The translations under genes were made by a program, and so were the position numbers. Of a stretch of DNA of 64,000 bases, positions 1-11,017 are shown one piece after another. The stretch is from positions 16,010,538 through 16,074,537 of the forward strand of contig NC_092098.1 in NCBI RefSeq assembly GCF_045679555.1, read 5' to 3'. Numbering within the stretch: position 1 is the first letter of the stretch; each line of letters starts with the position of its first letter. The stretch comes from Salvelinus alpinus. Taxonomy: Eukaryota > Chordata > Actinopteri > Salmoniformes > Salmonidae. The notes below the pieces were generated by a model. That model did not search any database. It saw only the letters and a program-made list of their open reading frames with translations, and had not been told where the DNA came from.

Positions 1-1108
1 TGACCTTTCTACCACTGCTGGCCCTAGTGAGACAGAGCTGTGTCACACAGGCCAGGGCTCCATGTGTGTCCATGCACTTCCTATTCTGGGGCCATCAATT
101 GAAATGCAGAGCCAGACAGCATGAATGGAGCCTGGTGCGCTGCTCTTGACTGCCATGACCACAAGAGCCCCACCTAGTATTGAAACAAGCAGCGGAAAGA
201 ACACTTAAACCGGCATTTACATTGTCATTTTCATATCACCATAATCCTCCATGGGCCTGCACTGCCCTCCGGCTACATCTACATGTTCTAACACCAACAC
301 CAGACAGGCAAGCCTGGGCAACCTCATGGCTGGGACAGACCAGCAGGGGTCAGTGGGTGCTAGACAAATCCATAATTCATGTGGGTTGTGGGTTTTTGGC
401 ATTTATGAAGTGTTCAAATCCTAGTCAGAACTAGGAAACCCAGAAACCCAGAAATGTCCATGTTGCTAAATGGTTGAACGAGGCACGTGTATAATTACAA
501 ACAGTTAGCGAGACGGAAATGTCTGAGTTTCCTAGTTCCGACTAGCACGTAAACGTGGCATTATACCTCTAAAGGTGTGTGTGTGTGTGTGTGTGTGTGG
601 GGGGGGGGGTTCATAAATGGCCAAAAATACAGTCAAAAAATAAATCATAAAGAATAAGGTATTGAAGTCTCTATTCTATATCTAGGAGATATAAGAAAGC
701 TCAGGAAACACAAAACTTTTTTTTACACAAAACTACCTCCATACATCCATTCATTTGTATGGGTTACATTCAGACGAGTCCCATGACACAGAGAACACCA
801 CCTTGTTTGTGAAAGTCTCATCTTTCAATAGAGGGGTCACATTAGTTTGTAGGCCAAACCGTTCAGATATGTTTTTGTGAGAAGATACATTTTCAGGATG
901 TCTCGTGGTCTGACAAACACCGCTGTAGCTCGGCCACCTTCCACCGCAGATGTGGAAGTCCAACCTAGGAGGATGCTGCGATTTGAGACGGAGCCCATGC
1001 AAAAAAACAGACATCTCTAGCTTAAACTGACAGATTTTCGCGGGTATTTTTTTATTATGCTACTTAGAGTGACGCACGGGTGAGTCAATAGACTCTTAAG
1101 GAATTTAA
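1..1108. other. No gene recognised
   Basis: No exon or known repeat could be assigned here. A GT dinucleotide run at about 574-598 is followed directly by a G run to about 609. The stretch around 830-1015 has an open minus frame (87 codons), but no splice sites or protein family that I recognise support it; it may be an old repeat. Confidence 0.5.
574..609. repeat. (GT)n microsatellite with G run
   Basis: About 12 GT units run straight into about 11 G residues. Such tracts often vary in length between individuals. Confidence 0.9.
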
Positions 1109-1732
1109 CAGTGGTGGGAAAAGTACTCAATTGTCGTACTTGAGTAAAAGTAAAGATACCTTAATAGAAAATGAAAGTCCCCCAGTAAAATATTACTTGA
1201 GTAAAAGTAAAGATAGCTTAATAGAAAATTAAAGTGAAAGTCCCCCAGTAAAATACTACTTGAGTAAAAGTCTAAAAGTATTTGGTTTTAAATATACTTA
1301 AGTATCAAAAGTAAATGGAATTGCTAAAATGTACTTAAGTATCAAAAGTAAAAGTATAAATCATATCGAATTCCTTATATTAAACAAACCAGACTGCACA
1401 AATGTCTTGTTTTTTTTATTGACTGATAGCCAAGGGCTCACTACAACACTCAGACATAATTTACAAACAAAACATTTGTGTTTAGTTAGTCCTCCAGGTC
1501 AGAGGCAGTAGGGACGACCAGGGATGTTCTCTTGATAAGCGTATGAATTGAACTACTTTTGGGTGTCAGGGAAAATGTATGGAGTAAAAAGTACATTATC
1601 TAATTTAGGATTGTAGTAAAAGTAAAAGTTGCCAAAAATATAAATAGTAAAGTAAAGCACAGATACCCCCAAAAACTACTTAAGTAGTACTTTAAACTAT
1701 TTCTGACTTAAGTACTGTACTTTACACCACTG
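1109..1732. mobile_element. hAT-type miniature element, copy 1
   Basis: The ends are CAGTGGTGGGAAAAGTACT and the inverse CAGTGGTGTAAAGTAC. The body is a series of 'acttgagtaaaagta' modules typical of a very common fish non-autonomous hAT family. There is no coding capacity. A better-preserved copy in the opposite orientation lies at 14226-14853. The 8 bases on either side of this copy do not match, so the target-site duplication is decayed or an end is misplaced. Confidence 0.75.
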
Positions 1733-4700
1733 GTTGATTGAGCAAAACAAGGGCACATTGACAAAAAGTTGAACTCCAGAGGAGCACAATAGATGTCTGT
1801 CTCTCAACTGGAGAACGTAGCGTAGTCAACCAACCCTGTGAATGCAATCAAACAACAGCAAGCAAGCAGGGCCACTTAGGGTTCCATCATGATGAGAGGG
1901 GAGTTAGCAGTGAGACTGACTGTAGTGTAGAGCAGCCCATGCTCTTATAGGGAACTGGAGGACCATACAGTAATTGGTCACTACAGTCCCATCCTGCTAT
2001 CATCACCACATACACTCAGTAGAACACAACACACCAGTTCATTTTAGAGGGCTTTGTCCTGCAAACTCCTGTTTTTGTTGTGTGCTAAATCAAATGATTT
2101 TTGCGTTAATACTTAAATGTCATCAACTTTGCAAGAACAACCGATGAAGGAATCAAACGTCTGACCAATACTACTGCCTTGGTGAAGTGCTCCTTGCAAT
2201 CCACAGAGCTCATTTTCTAGAAGAGTCATTTCAGTGTAAGATGACTATAAATGCAGGGCATTTAGAGAGCAACCTCATTTTGTGAACCGCTGACCATTTC
2301 ATTCCACCTCAAATTGCTGTGGCTCAGATGTCTATGTTATTGAGAATAAAATAATTGTGTGCCAAGCTTTGGGAAAAAAATATATGATGTACTCCATTGC
2401 CGCACTTTTCCAAATGTTGTTTTGCACAATTGCAGTTCAGAGAGCTTCAGCGCTTTTAAAATCTTCCTTGTGGTATTTCCAATCAGAAATAATAACAGTA
2501 TTTGTTGACAAGTGCAAAGAGAGAAGCTGTAATGATGATATTTGAACCCTGGGGTTCAAAAAGCTATAAAATCCCCTCCACTACCCCACAACAAACTCCC
2601 CCATTTGATCACCCATTATTCTTCAGAACATGATGTGTATGTGTATTTCAGAGTGCACAGCAGATATGTGGTTAGCACAATCATTTACAGAATAACTTTT
2701 GGAGACATTGATCACTGTTAATAACAACTACATGGGCCACTACATGGGCCTACAGCCACAGAGGAAATGGGATTCCAATTCAAATTCCTTCATAAAAATC
2801 CAAGTCAAAACCTGAATAATACTGTAATATCTTTAAAGAGGGGTATACTACAAAGCAGGATCCTGGAGTTAGCCTGCTAACTTGCCTAAATATTCTGAAA
2901 TATTTTTATTTTTATTTTTAAAGATATGTTTGAAATGGGCGTGGTCTACTTAACTCAACAACCAAAAAACAAAATACATAAGTTTAGCTTTCTTGATGAA
3001 CCTGAAAATTAATGTATTTCTGGTTGTTTATCAAAGTCAGCTGGATAACTTGATCCTGCTTTGTAATATACCCCTCTGGGCAATTCTAAGAAATTGCAGT
3101 TACAATGCATAATATCTCTGATCATTTAAAATGACAAATCATAAGCGGCTACATTTTTTCTAATTGCTTTTTTCTGCTCCACACATCTCCTCCAGGTCGG
3201 TGGCAGCCGACATATGGGCCTGTCTCTCTGTGATTAACATGTGAAGTGAAGGGGACAAGCTGACACATCCCCAAACCCTTGAGCAGATCCCCTCTCCCTC
3301 CTCCTCCTCCAGTCTGGCCCCACTGAGTGCACAGGGAATTTACATTTTAATAGGTAGAGCTGCTTGGTGCCTCTGCATCAGAGTGCAAGCTCAGCCGAAA
3401 CAGCAGGTGACCGCTCCCCGAGTGTTCAGAGCGACCCCCTGAGACAATGCACATCTCATATCAGAACAGGACCTGCAGACAGGCACAAAGCCTGCTAAGA
3501 CATAAGACAGTGTTCAAACACTTTAGGATCCTCTCCTTATTAATTAGTGTCTTTGTTAATGACCTGATCAAATGTGTGTCATACAACACATACAGCATCA
3601 GTGCCAGATTCTAAGCTTATACTATGCTCAGAACACCTTACCGACATCCCACAAAAACACAAAGGCCAGAGTGGTAGGGATCCCATCTAAGGATACGGAA
3701 TGGGAAACCATTCTTGCCTTGAGACAGCAACTATAGAGCAGGTTGACATTTATTGAGATGACTCATGTACTGGAGGCAGCTCTGCAGAGTGGTCAATAGC
3801 TGGCACAGCCATTAAGTCATAAAATCCGATTTTAAACCTAAACCTAACCACACTGCTATGCCTAATGCCAAAACCACCATAAATGAACACCAAAAAAGCT
3901 ACTTTTTGTTTTCATGAATTTTTATGATACAGACAATTTTGACTTTGCAGCTTAAGTGCTCAGTTCTGCCTCCAGGGAAAGACATGACAATAAACGTCAA
4001 ACTGCAACTATAGAACTCACAGTTGAGGCAATAGCAGCAACCAATGCAGTACATTTCCCTTTACACCCAAACAAAATATGTTGTTAACAGTTTACTTTCT
4101 AATGCTTGTGGATTAGTTACTACTTCATAATATCCCAATGTCCTAAAAGCAAACCCTAGGAGAGCAGTGACCCTGTGAAATGCACTGCCAGATGTCAACT
4201 AGACATTTGACTCAAGCCAACAATAGAGTCAGCTCCAGGCAAGCAGTCAGCTGAAGGACTCCTCTTCCCCTCGATCAATAACTATTGAACATGCCAAAAG
4301 CAATCAACACCAATTAATTGTGTGCATGTTGATGAGTATGCAGAGCTTATCAAAACTGTAGGGCTAAGAGAGACAATGCCTCCTGTTTTCCATAATTAGT
4401 AATCAAGTACATCAGGCCAATTCATGGTCAAGCACTGCAGCACACTGGGAAAGAACAAACAGGCCTGATTATAAAGCCACTACTACTGCACTGTTCAATG
4501 TTGTAGGAGAGTATTTACTTTGTAGTGGAAACTTGATTTTTTTTTCCAATGGATGTAACTATGCAATCCTTGTAACACGAATTGATAAATATTTGTCAAT
4601 CTATTAAAACACACACGCATATAAATGGTCTGAGGCAAAAGCTAAATGTTTGGTCAGCAAAGAACAAACCCCAGCAATGAAACTTGTGGTAAATGCTGAA

Positions 4701-5132
4701 GATGTGACAAGGTTCACAAACTATACACAGTATACAAACACACATATATATTATTGTGTGCACATGAATGATAAATTAGTCCCCGGGTTAAACATGGAGC
4801 GACAGTCATCAAAGGGCAAATGTTGCCTATCAATAGCAGCCGCTTGTTCCCATGATCAATTTTAAACAGTCACTGACCAGAAACAATAGCCCAGAGACTG
4901 TGGCCATTACCCCCTCCTTTCCTACTCAAAACCAGCATTGGCAATCAATTTAGCTGAACCTAATCCCCTAACCCATTCTGATAATAGCACAACAGTAGCT
5001 CTTTCGCCAGGCACTACATTCTCATAAACCCTTGTCTTTTTATGGATTCAATACGCACATATGCAAAAATCTTAACATCTCAAGTGAATAAACATTAGAA
5101 AGAATCCAATAATAACTTTGAGTAGAAAATGT
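1733..5132. other. Non-coding stretch without recognised gene
   Basis: I find no splice-compatible coding exon and no repeat I can name in these 3.4 kb. The part at about 3180-3480 is more GC-rich and looks single-copy, holding GATTAACATGTGAA-like and TAAT-containing words, so it could be a regulatory element. That is only an impression from base composition. Confidence 0.4.
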
Positions 5133-5138
5133 TTTATT
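5133..5138 (-). terminator. Candidate poly(A) signal of the mrm1 relic
   Basis: Forward TTTATT reads AATAAA on the minus strand, about 235 nt after the ancestral stop codon of mrm1 exon 5. The position fits a short 3' UTR, but the motif is common in AT-rich DNA. Confidence 0.3.
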
Positions 5139-5817
5139 TGATTTAATTACATTGTACTAGGTTTACATTCAGACATGCAGTTAGCATGGTCCAGAGCAGT
5201 GCAGAACAGCACGGCGAGGGGACATCAGCTGCTAGAGAACAATCGATCAACCAGCCAGGCCTCTCAGAGACCCTGATGGCTAATTGATGCAGTAAATCCA
5301 GTCATTAAGCCCTGGGAGGAGTGCCTGGGAGGGCATCCAAAGTAAACACCTTGAGTTGTGTAGTCTAGTCGGTCATCGATGGCCATCTCTACAGGACGAC
5401 AGGAGTAAGTGTAGCAGGATGCCTGGAGAACACAGAGGGAGGAGAGGAAGAAAGGGTATGGATAAATCACACCGAGTGAGATCATACACTACCGTTCAAA
5501 AGTTTGGGGTCACTTAGAAATGTCCTTGTTTTTGAAAGAAAACCACTTCCTTTGTCCATTAAAACAACATCAAATTGATCAGAAATACAGTGTAGACATT
5601 GTTAATGTTGTAAATGACTATTGTAGCTGGAAACGACAGATTTTTTTATAGAATATCTACAAAGGCGTACAGAGGCCCATTATCAGCAACCATCACTCCT
5701 GTGTTCCAATGGCACATTGTGTTAGTTAATCCAAGTTTATCATTTTAAAAGGCTAATTGTTCATTAGAAAACCCTTTTGCAATTAGGTTAGCACAGTTGA
5801 AAACTGTTGTGCGGATT

Positions 5818-6020
5818 AAGAAGCAATAAAACTGGCCTTCTTTAGACTAGTTGAGTATGTGGAGCGTCAGCATTTGTGGGTTTGATTACAGGCTCAAAAT
5901 GTCCAGAAACAAAGAACTTTCTGCTGAAACTCTGGTCATTTTGAGCCTGTAATCGAACTCACAAATGCTGATGGTACAGATACTCAACTAGTCTAAAGAA
6001 GGCCAGTTTTATTGCTTCTT
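5818..6020. repeat. Internal palindrome (hairpin) in the Tc1-like element
   Basis: The arm at 5818-5905 (from AAGAAGCAATAAAACTGGCC) is repeated in inverse at 5937-6020 (ending GGCCAGTTTTATTGCTTCTT) with a loop of about 30 bp. It was probably made by an aberrant gap repair or foldback event in the element, since the loop carries the truncated transposase start. Confidence 0.8.
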
Positions 6021-7678
6021 TAAATAAGTATAACAGTTTTCATCTGATCTAACTAGAGGTCGACCGATTAATCGGAATGGCCAATTAATTAGGGCCGATT
6101 TCAAGTTTTCATAACAATCGGTAATCAGTATTTTTGGACACCGGTCATGGCCGATTACATTGCACTCCACGAGGAGACTGCGTGGCAGGCTGACTACCTG
6201 TATGCAAGTGCAGCAAGGAGCCAAGGTAAGGGGCAATCTAGCATTAAACGTATCTTATAAAAAACGATCAATATTAAAATAATCACTAATTAACTACACA
6301 TAGTTGATGATATTACTAGTTTATCTAGCTTGTCCTGCGTTGCATATAATCAATCCGGTGCCTGTTAATTTATCATTGAATCACAGCCTACTTCGCCAAA
6401 TGGGTGATTTAACAAGTGCATTCGTGAAAAAAGCACTGTCGTTGCACCAGTGTACCTAACCATAAACATCAACGCCTTTCTTAAAATCAATACACAAGTA
6501 TATATTTTTAAACCTGCATATTTAGTTAATATTGCCTGCTAACATGAATTTCTTTTAACTAGGGAAATTGTGTCACTTCTCTTGCGTTCTGTGCAACAGG
6601 GTCAGGGTATATGCAGCAGTTTGGGCCGCCTGGCTCGTTGCAAACTGTGTGAAGACTATTTCTTCCTAAAAAAGACAGCCAACTTCACCAAACGGGGGAT
6701 GATTTAACAAAAGCGCATTTGCGAAAAAAGCATAATCATTGCACGAATGTACCTAACCATAAACATCAATACACAGAAGTATATATTTTTAAAACTGCAT
6801 ATTAAGTTAAAAGAAATTCATGTTAGCAGGCAAAATTAAACTAGGGAAATTGTGTCACTTCTCTTGCGTTCATTGCACGCAGAGTCAGGGTATATGCAAC
6901 AGTTTGGGCCGCCTGGCTCGTTGCGAACTAATTTGCCCGAATTTGACGTAATTATGACATAATATTGAAGGTTGTGCAATGTAACAGGAATATTTAGACT
7001 TAGGGATGCCACCCGTTAGATAAAATACGTAACGGTTCCGTATTTCACTGAAAGAATAAACGTTTTGTTTTCGAAATGATAGTTTCCAGATTTGACCATA
7101 TTAATGACCTAAGGCTCGTATTTCTGTGTGTTACTATATTATAATTAAATCTATGATTTGATAGAGCAGTCTTGACTGAGCGGTGGTAGGCAGCAGCAGG
7201 CTCGTAAGCATTCATTCAAACAGCACTTTCCTGCGTTTGCCAGCAGCTCTTAGCAATGCTTCAAGCATTGCGCTGTTTATGACTTCAAGCCTATCAACTC
7301 CCGAGATTAGGCTGGCAATACTAAAGTACCTATTAGAACATCCAATAGTCAAAGGTATATGAAATACAATGGTATAGAGATAAATAGTCCTATAATAACT
7401 ACAACCTAAAACTTCTTACCTGGGAATATTGAAGACTCATGTTAAAAGGAACCACCAGCTTTCATATGTTCTCATGTTCTGAGCAAGGAACTTAAACGTT
7501 AGCTCTTTTACATGGCACATATTGCACTTTTACTTTCATCTCCAACACTTTGTTTTTGCATTATTTAAACCAAATTGAACATCTTTCATAATTTATTTGA
7601 GACTAAATTGATTTTATTGATGTATTATATTAAGTTAAATAAAAGTGTTCATTCAGTATTGTTGTAATTGTCATTATT

Positions 7679-7681
<3 letters not shown>

Positions 7682-7715
<34 letters not shown>
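7682..7715. repeat. (AT)n microsatellite at a Tc1 insertion point
   Basis: About 16 AT units directly border the left end of the Tc1 at 7716, and a shorter AT run follows its right end at 9321. The Tc1 therefore inserted into an AT run of the hAT element. Confidence 0.85.
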
Positions 7716-7718
<3 letters not shown>

Positions 7719-9320
7719 TGGGGCAAAAAAGTATTTAGTCAGCCACCAATTGTGCAAGTTCTCCCACTTAAAAAGATGAGAGAGGCCTGTAATTTTCATC
7801 ATAGGTGCACTTCAACTATGACAGACAAAATGAGAATTTTCTTTCCAGAAAATCACATTGTAGGATTTTTTATGAATTTATTTGCAAATTATGGTGGAAA
7901 ATAAGTATTTGGTCACCTACAAACAAGCAAGATTTCTGGCTCTCACAGACCTGTAACTTCTTCTTTAAGAGGCTCCTCTGTCCTCCACTCGTTACCTGTA
8001 TTAACGGCACCTGTTTGAACTTGTTATCAGTATAAAAGACACCTGTCCACAACCTCAAACAGTCACACTCCAAACTCCACTATGGCCAAGACCAAAGAGC
8101 TGTCAAAGGACACCAGAAACAAAATTGTAGACCTGCACCAGGCTGGGAAGACTGAATCTGCAATAGGTAAGCAGCTTGGTTTGAAGAAATCAACTGTGGG
8201 AGCAATTATTAGGAAATGGAAGACATACAAGACCACTGATAATCTCCCTCGATCTGGGGTTCCACGCAAGATCTCACCCCGTGGGGTCAAAATGATCACA
8301 ATAACGGTGAGCAAAAATCCCAGAACCACACGGGGGGACCTAGTGAATGACCTGCAGAGAGCTGGGACCAAAGTAACAAAGCCTACCATCAGTAACACAC
8401 TACGCCGCCAGGGACTCAAATCCTGCAGTGCCAGACGTGTCCCCCTGCATAAGCCAGTACATGTCCAGGTCCGTCTGAAGTTTGCTAGAGAGCATTTGGA
8501 TGATCCAGAAGAAGATTGGGAGAATGTCATATGGTCAGATGAAACCAAAATAGAACTTTTTGGTAAAAACTCAACTCGTCGTGTTTGGAGGACAAAGAAT
8601 GCTGAGTTGCATCCAAAGAACACCATACCTACTGTGAAGCATGGGGGTGGAAACATCATGCTTTGGGGCTGTTTTTCTGCAAAGGGACCAGGACGACTGA
8701 TCCGTGTAAAGGAAAGAATGAATGGGGCCATGTATCGTGAGATTTTGAGTGAAAACCTCCTTCCATCAGCAAGGGCATTGAAGATGAAACGTGGCTGGGT
8801 CTTTCAGCATGACAATAATCCCAAACACACCGCCCGGGCAACGGAGGAGTGGCTTCGTAAGAAGCATTTCAAGGTCCTGGAGTGGCCTAGCCAGTCTCCA
8901 GATCTCAACCCCATAGAAAATCTTTGGAGGGAGTTGAAAGTCCGTGTTGCCCAGGAACAGTCCCAAAACATCACTGCTCTAGAGGATCTCTGCATGGAGG
9001 AATGGGCCAAAATAACAGCAACAGTGTGTGAAAACCTTGTGAAGACTTACAGAAAACGTTTGACCTCTGTCATTGCCAACAAAGGGTATATAACAAAGTA
9101 TTGAGATAAACTTTTGTTATTGACCAAATACTTATTTTCCACCATAATTTGCAAATAAATTCATAAAAAATCCTAAAATGTGATTTTCTGGATTTTTTTT
9201 TCTAATTTTGTCTGTCATAGTTGAAGTGTACCTATGATGAAAATTACAGGCCTCTCTCATATTTTTAAGTGGGAGAACTTGCACAATTGGTGGGTGACTA
9301 AATACTTTTTTGCCCCACTG
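7716..9320 (+). mobile_element. Tc1/mariner transposon with complete-looking ends and open transposase
   Basis: The 1605-bp element begins CAGTGGGGCAAAAAAGTATT and ends with the inverse, flanked by TA on both sides. Inverted repeats are about 210 bp and nearly identical. Each contains an outer and an inner 'AAGTATTTAGTCA/AAGTATTTGGTCA' direct repeat, the IR/DR layout known from Sleeping Beauty-type elements. The transposase frame lies at 8082-9104. Near-identical arms and an unbroken frame indicate a young insertion, the youngest layer of the three-element nest. Confidence 0.93.
8082..9104 (+). CDS. Tc1-type transposase, uninterrupted frame (340 aa)
   Basis: This would cut and paste the element by binding its terminal repeats and catalysing DNA cleavage with a DDE triad. 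The frame is 340 codons, the same length as the reconstructed salmonid Sleeping Beauty transposase. The N-terminal third has paired helix-turn-helix DNA-binding segments ([36 protein letters not shown]). Catalytic residues are visible as D in [11 protein letters not shown] (about residue 153), D in [11 protein letters not shown] (about 245) and E in [11 protein letters not shown] (about 281). A glycine-rich box ([12 protein letters not shown]) lies between. The ATG is preceded by CCAAACTCCACT and is the first start in the frame. No stop or frameshift is seen. The C-terminus GYITKY matches the family's usual ending. Whether the protein is active cannot be judged from sequence alone. Confidence 0.93.
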   Translation: MAKTKELSKDTRNKIVDLHQAGKTESAIGKQLGLKKSTVGAIIRKWKTYKTTDNLPRSGVPRKISPRGVKMITITVSKNPRTTRGDLVNDLQRAGTKVTKPTISNTLRRQGLKSCSARRVPLHKPVHVQVRLKFAREHLDDPEEDWENVIWSDETKIELFGKNSTRRVWRTKNAELHPKNTIPTVKHGGGNIMLWGCFSAKGPGRLIRVKERMNGAMYREILSENLLPSARALKMKRGWVFQHDNNPKHTARATEEWLRKKHFKVLEWPSQSPDLNPIENLWRELKVRVAQEQSQNITALEDLCMEEWAKITATVCENLVKTYRKRLTSVIANKGYITKY

Positions 9321-9740
9321 TATATATATATATAAAAATCGGCCGATTAATCGGTACCGGCTTTTTTTGGTCCTCCAATAATCGGTATCGGCGTTGAAAA
9401 ATCATAATCGGTCGACCTCTAATGCTAACATAATTGCAAAAGGGTTTTCTATTGATCAATTAGCCTTTTAGAATGATAAACTTGGATTAGCTAACACAAC
9501 GTGCCATTGGAACACAGTAGGGACGGTTGCTGATAATGGGCCTCTGTACGCCCATGTAGATATTCCATAAAGAAAATCTGCCGTTTCCAGCTACAATAGT
9601 CATTTACAACATTAACAATGTCTACACTGTATTTCTGATCAATTTGATGTTATTTTAAAAGGACATTTTTTTGATGGCTTTTCTTTCAAAAACAAGGACA
9701 TTTCTAAGTGACCCCAATCTTTTGAACGGTAGCGTAAATA

Positions 9741-10518
9741 CTGAACAAAAATATAAACACAACATGAAAAGTGTTGGTCCCATGTTTCATGACCTGAAAT
9801 AACGCACAAAAAGCTTATTCTAACAAATTTGGTGAACAAATTTGTTTACATCCGTGAGCATTTCTCCTTTGCCAAGATAATCCATCCACCTGACAGGTGT
9901 GACATATCAAGAAGCTGATTAAACAACATGATCATTACACAGGTGCACCTTGTGCTGGGTACAATAAAAGGCCACTTTAAAATGTGCAGTTTTGTCAAAC
10001 AACACAATGCCACAGATGTCTCAAGTTGTGGGAGCGTACAATTGACATGCTGACTGCAGGAATGTCCACCAGAGCTGTTGCCAGAGAACTGAATGCTAAT
10101 TTCTCTATCATAAGCTGCTTCCAATGTCGTTTTAGAGAATTTGGCAGTAAGTCTAACAGGCCTTACAACCGCATATCATGTGTTAACATGCCAGCCCAGG
10201 ATCTCCACATCCGGCTTCTTCACCTGCGGGATCATCTGAGGGGGTGGGGGGGTTGCTGAGGAGTATTTTGGTCTGTAATAAAGCCCTTTTGTGGGGCAAA
10301 AAATATTCTGATTGGCTGGGCCTGGCTCCCCAGTGGGTGGGCCTAGCTGCCTAGTGGGTGGGCCTTTGCCCTCCCAGGCCCACTCATGGCTTCACCCCTG
10401 CCCAGTCATGTGAAATCCATAGATTAGGGCCTAAGGAATTCATTTCAATTGACTAATTTGCTTATATGAACTGTAACTCAGTAAAATCTCAAATTGTTGC
10501 GTTTATAGTTTTGTTCAG
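9741..10518 (+). mobile_element. Internally deleted Tc1-like element
   Basis: The left end CTGAACAAAAATATAAAC and the inverse right end CTGAACAAAACTATAAAC are each flanked by TA. Only part of a transposase remains: an N-terminal helix-turn-helix (MSTRAVARELNANFSI, RFREFGS) and AQDLHIRLLHLRD at about 10000-10250; the catalytic part is deleted. The element is 778 bp against about 1.6 kb for a complete one. It directly abuts the outer element of the 5.5-9.7 kb nest and lies in mrm1 intron 4. Confidence 0.85.
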
Positions 10519-11017
10519 TATATTAAGTATTACATCTCTCTTATTTTTCAGAGACGATGAATGCTGAGGGACTAGTGGTATACTGTACCACAGAGACATT
10601 AAGGGATTCGACACCAGGCCAGGGTGCAGGTCTCTGCGAGGTAGGATGGTTAGCAGTGCCTCAATGCAGACGCGGTTCCCGGGACAAGTCTTCCCTTTCA
10701 CCACCTGAGTGGACACAGCAGGGTGGACTTAGGAAAGTGCAAAGCAATTAAAACACATGCACGGTCCATGAACACACACACAGAGAGAAGGACAGGAAAC
10801 ACTTAACCATCAGCAAAAGTGTAGGTTTGGTCATCTGGAAATTGGAACATTTCATGACAGGAACATGAGAGTTCTCTACTTTAGCTCCCACTGTGCCAAT
10901 GAGCTGCTAGCCTTGTGCCACCTTTACCTGCACAGAACAGACTCTGGTCATCAACTAGTGAGGACTATGAAAAATAAATAACCCCTAAGAGTTGATGTTT
11001 AAAGTTGTCTCTATATA

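Larger units (their letters stand above)
6054..9421. mobile_element. hAT-type non-autonomous element, copy 1 (split by a Tc1)
   Basis: The ends TAGAGGTCGACCGATTA and inverse TAGAGGTCGACCGATTA define the element. It is about 1.76 kb without the inner Tc1 insertion. There is no transposase frame. Flanks GATCTAAC and ATGCTAAC match at 5 of 8 positions, consistent with an eroded 8-bp duplication. A second copy (43657-45251) has a perfect 8-bp duplication, which supports the hAT assignment. It sits inside the Tc1-like element 5487-9734. Confidence 0.75.
5487..9734. mobile_element. Tc1-like element with long inverted repeats (outer host of a nest)
   Basis: The left end CACTACCGTTCAAAAG and right end (inverse) CGCTACCGTTCAAAAG are each flanked by TA, as for Tc1/mariner. 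The inverted arms run about 320 bp. The remaining centre includes a short start of a Tc1-like transposase (MSRNKELSAETL at about 5900) and then a palindrome, so the element is non-autonomous. A hAT miniature element (6054-9421) split it. It lies in mrm1 intron 4. Confidence 0.8.

Noticed and set aside
8063-8731. 222-codon minus-strand ORF
   Set aside because: It lies antisense to the intact Tc1 transposase and has no domain of its own; a shadow frame.
10549-10640. Plus-strand exon-like stretch with a good acceptor and donor
   Set aside because: The minus strand here is exon 4 of the mrm1 relic with clear homology; the plus frame has no recognisable protein.
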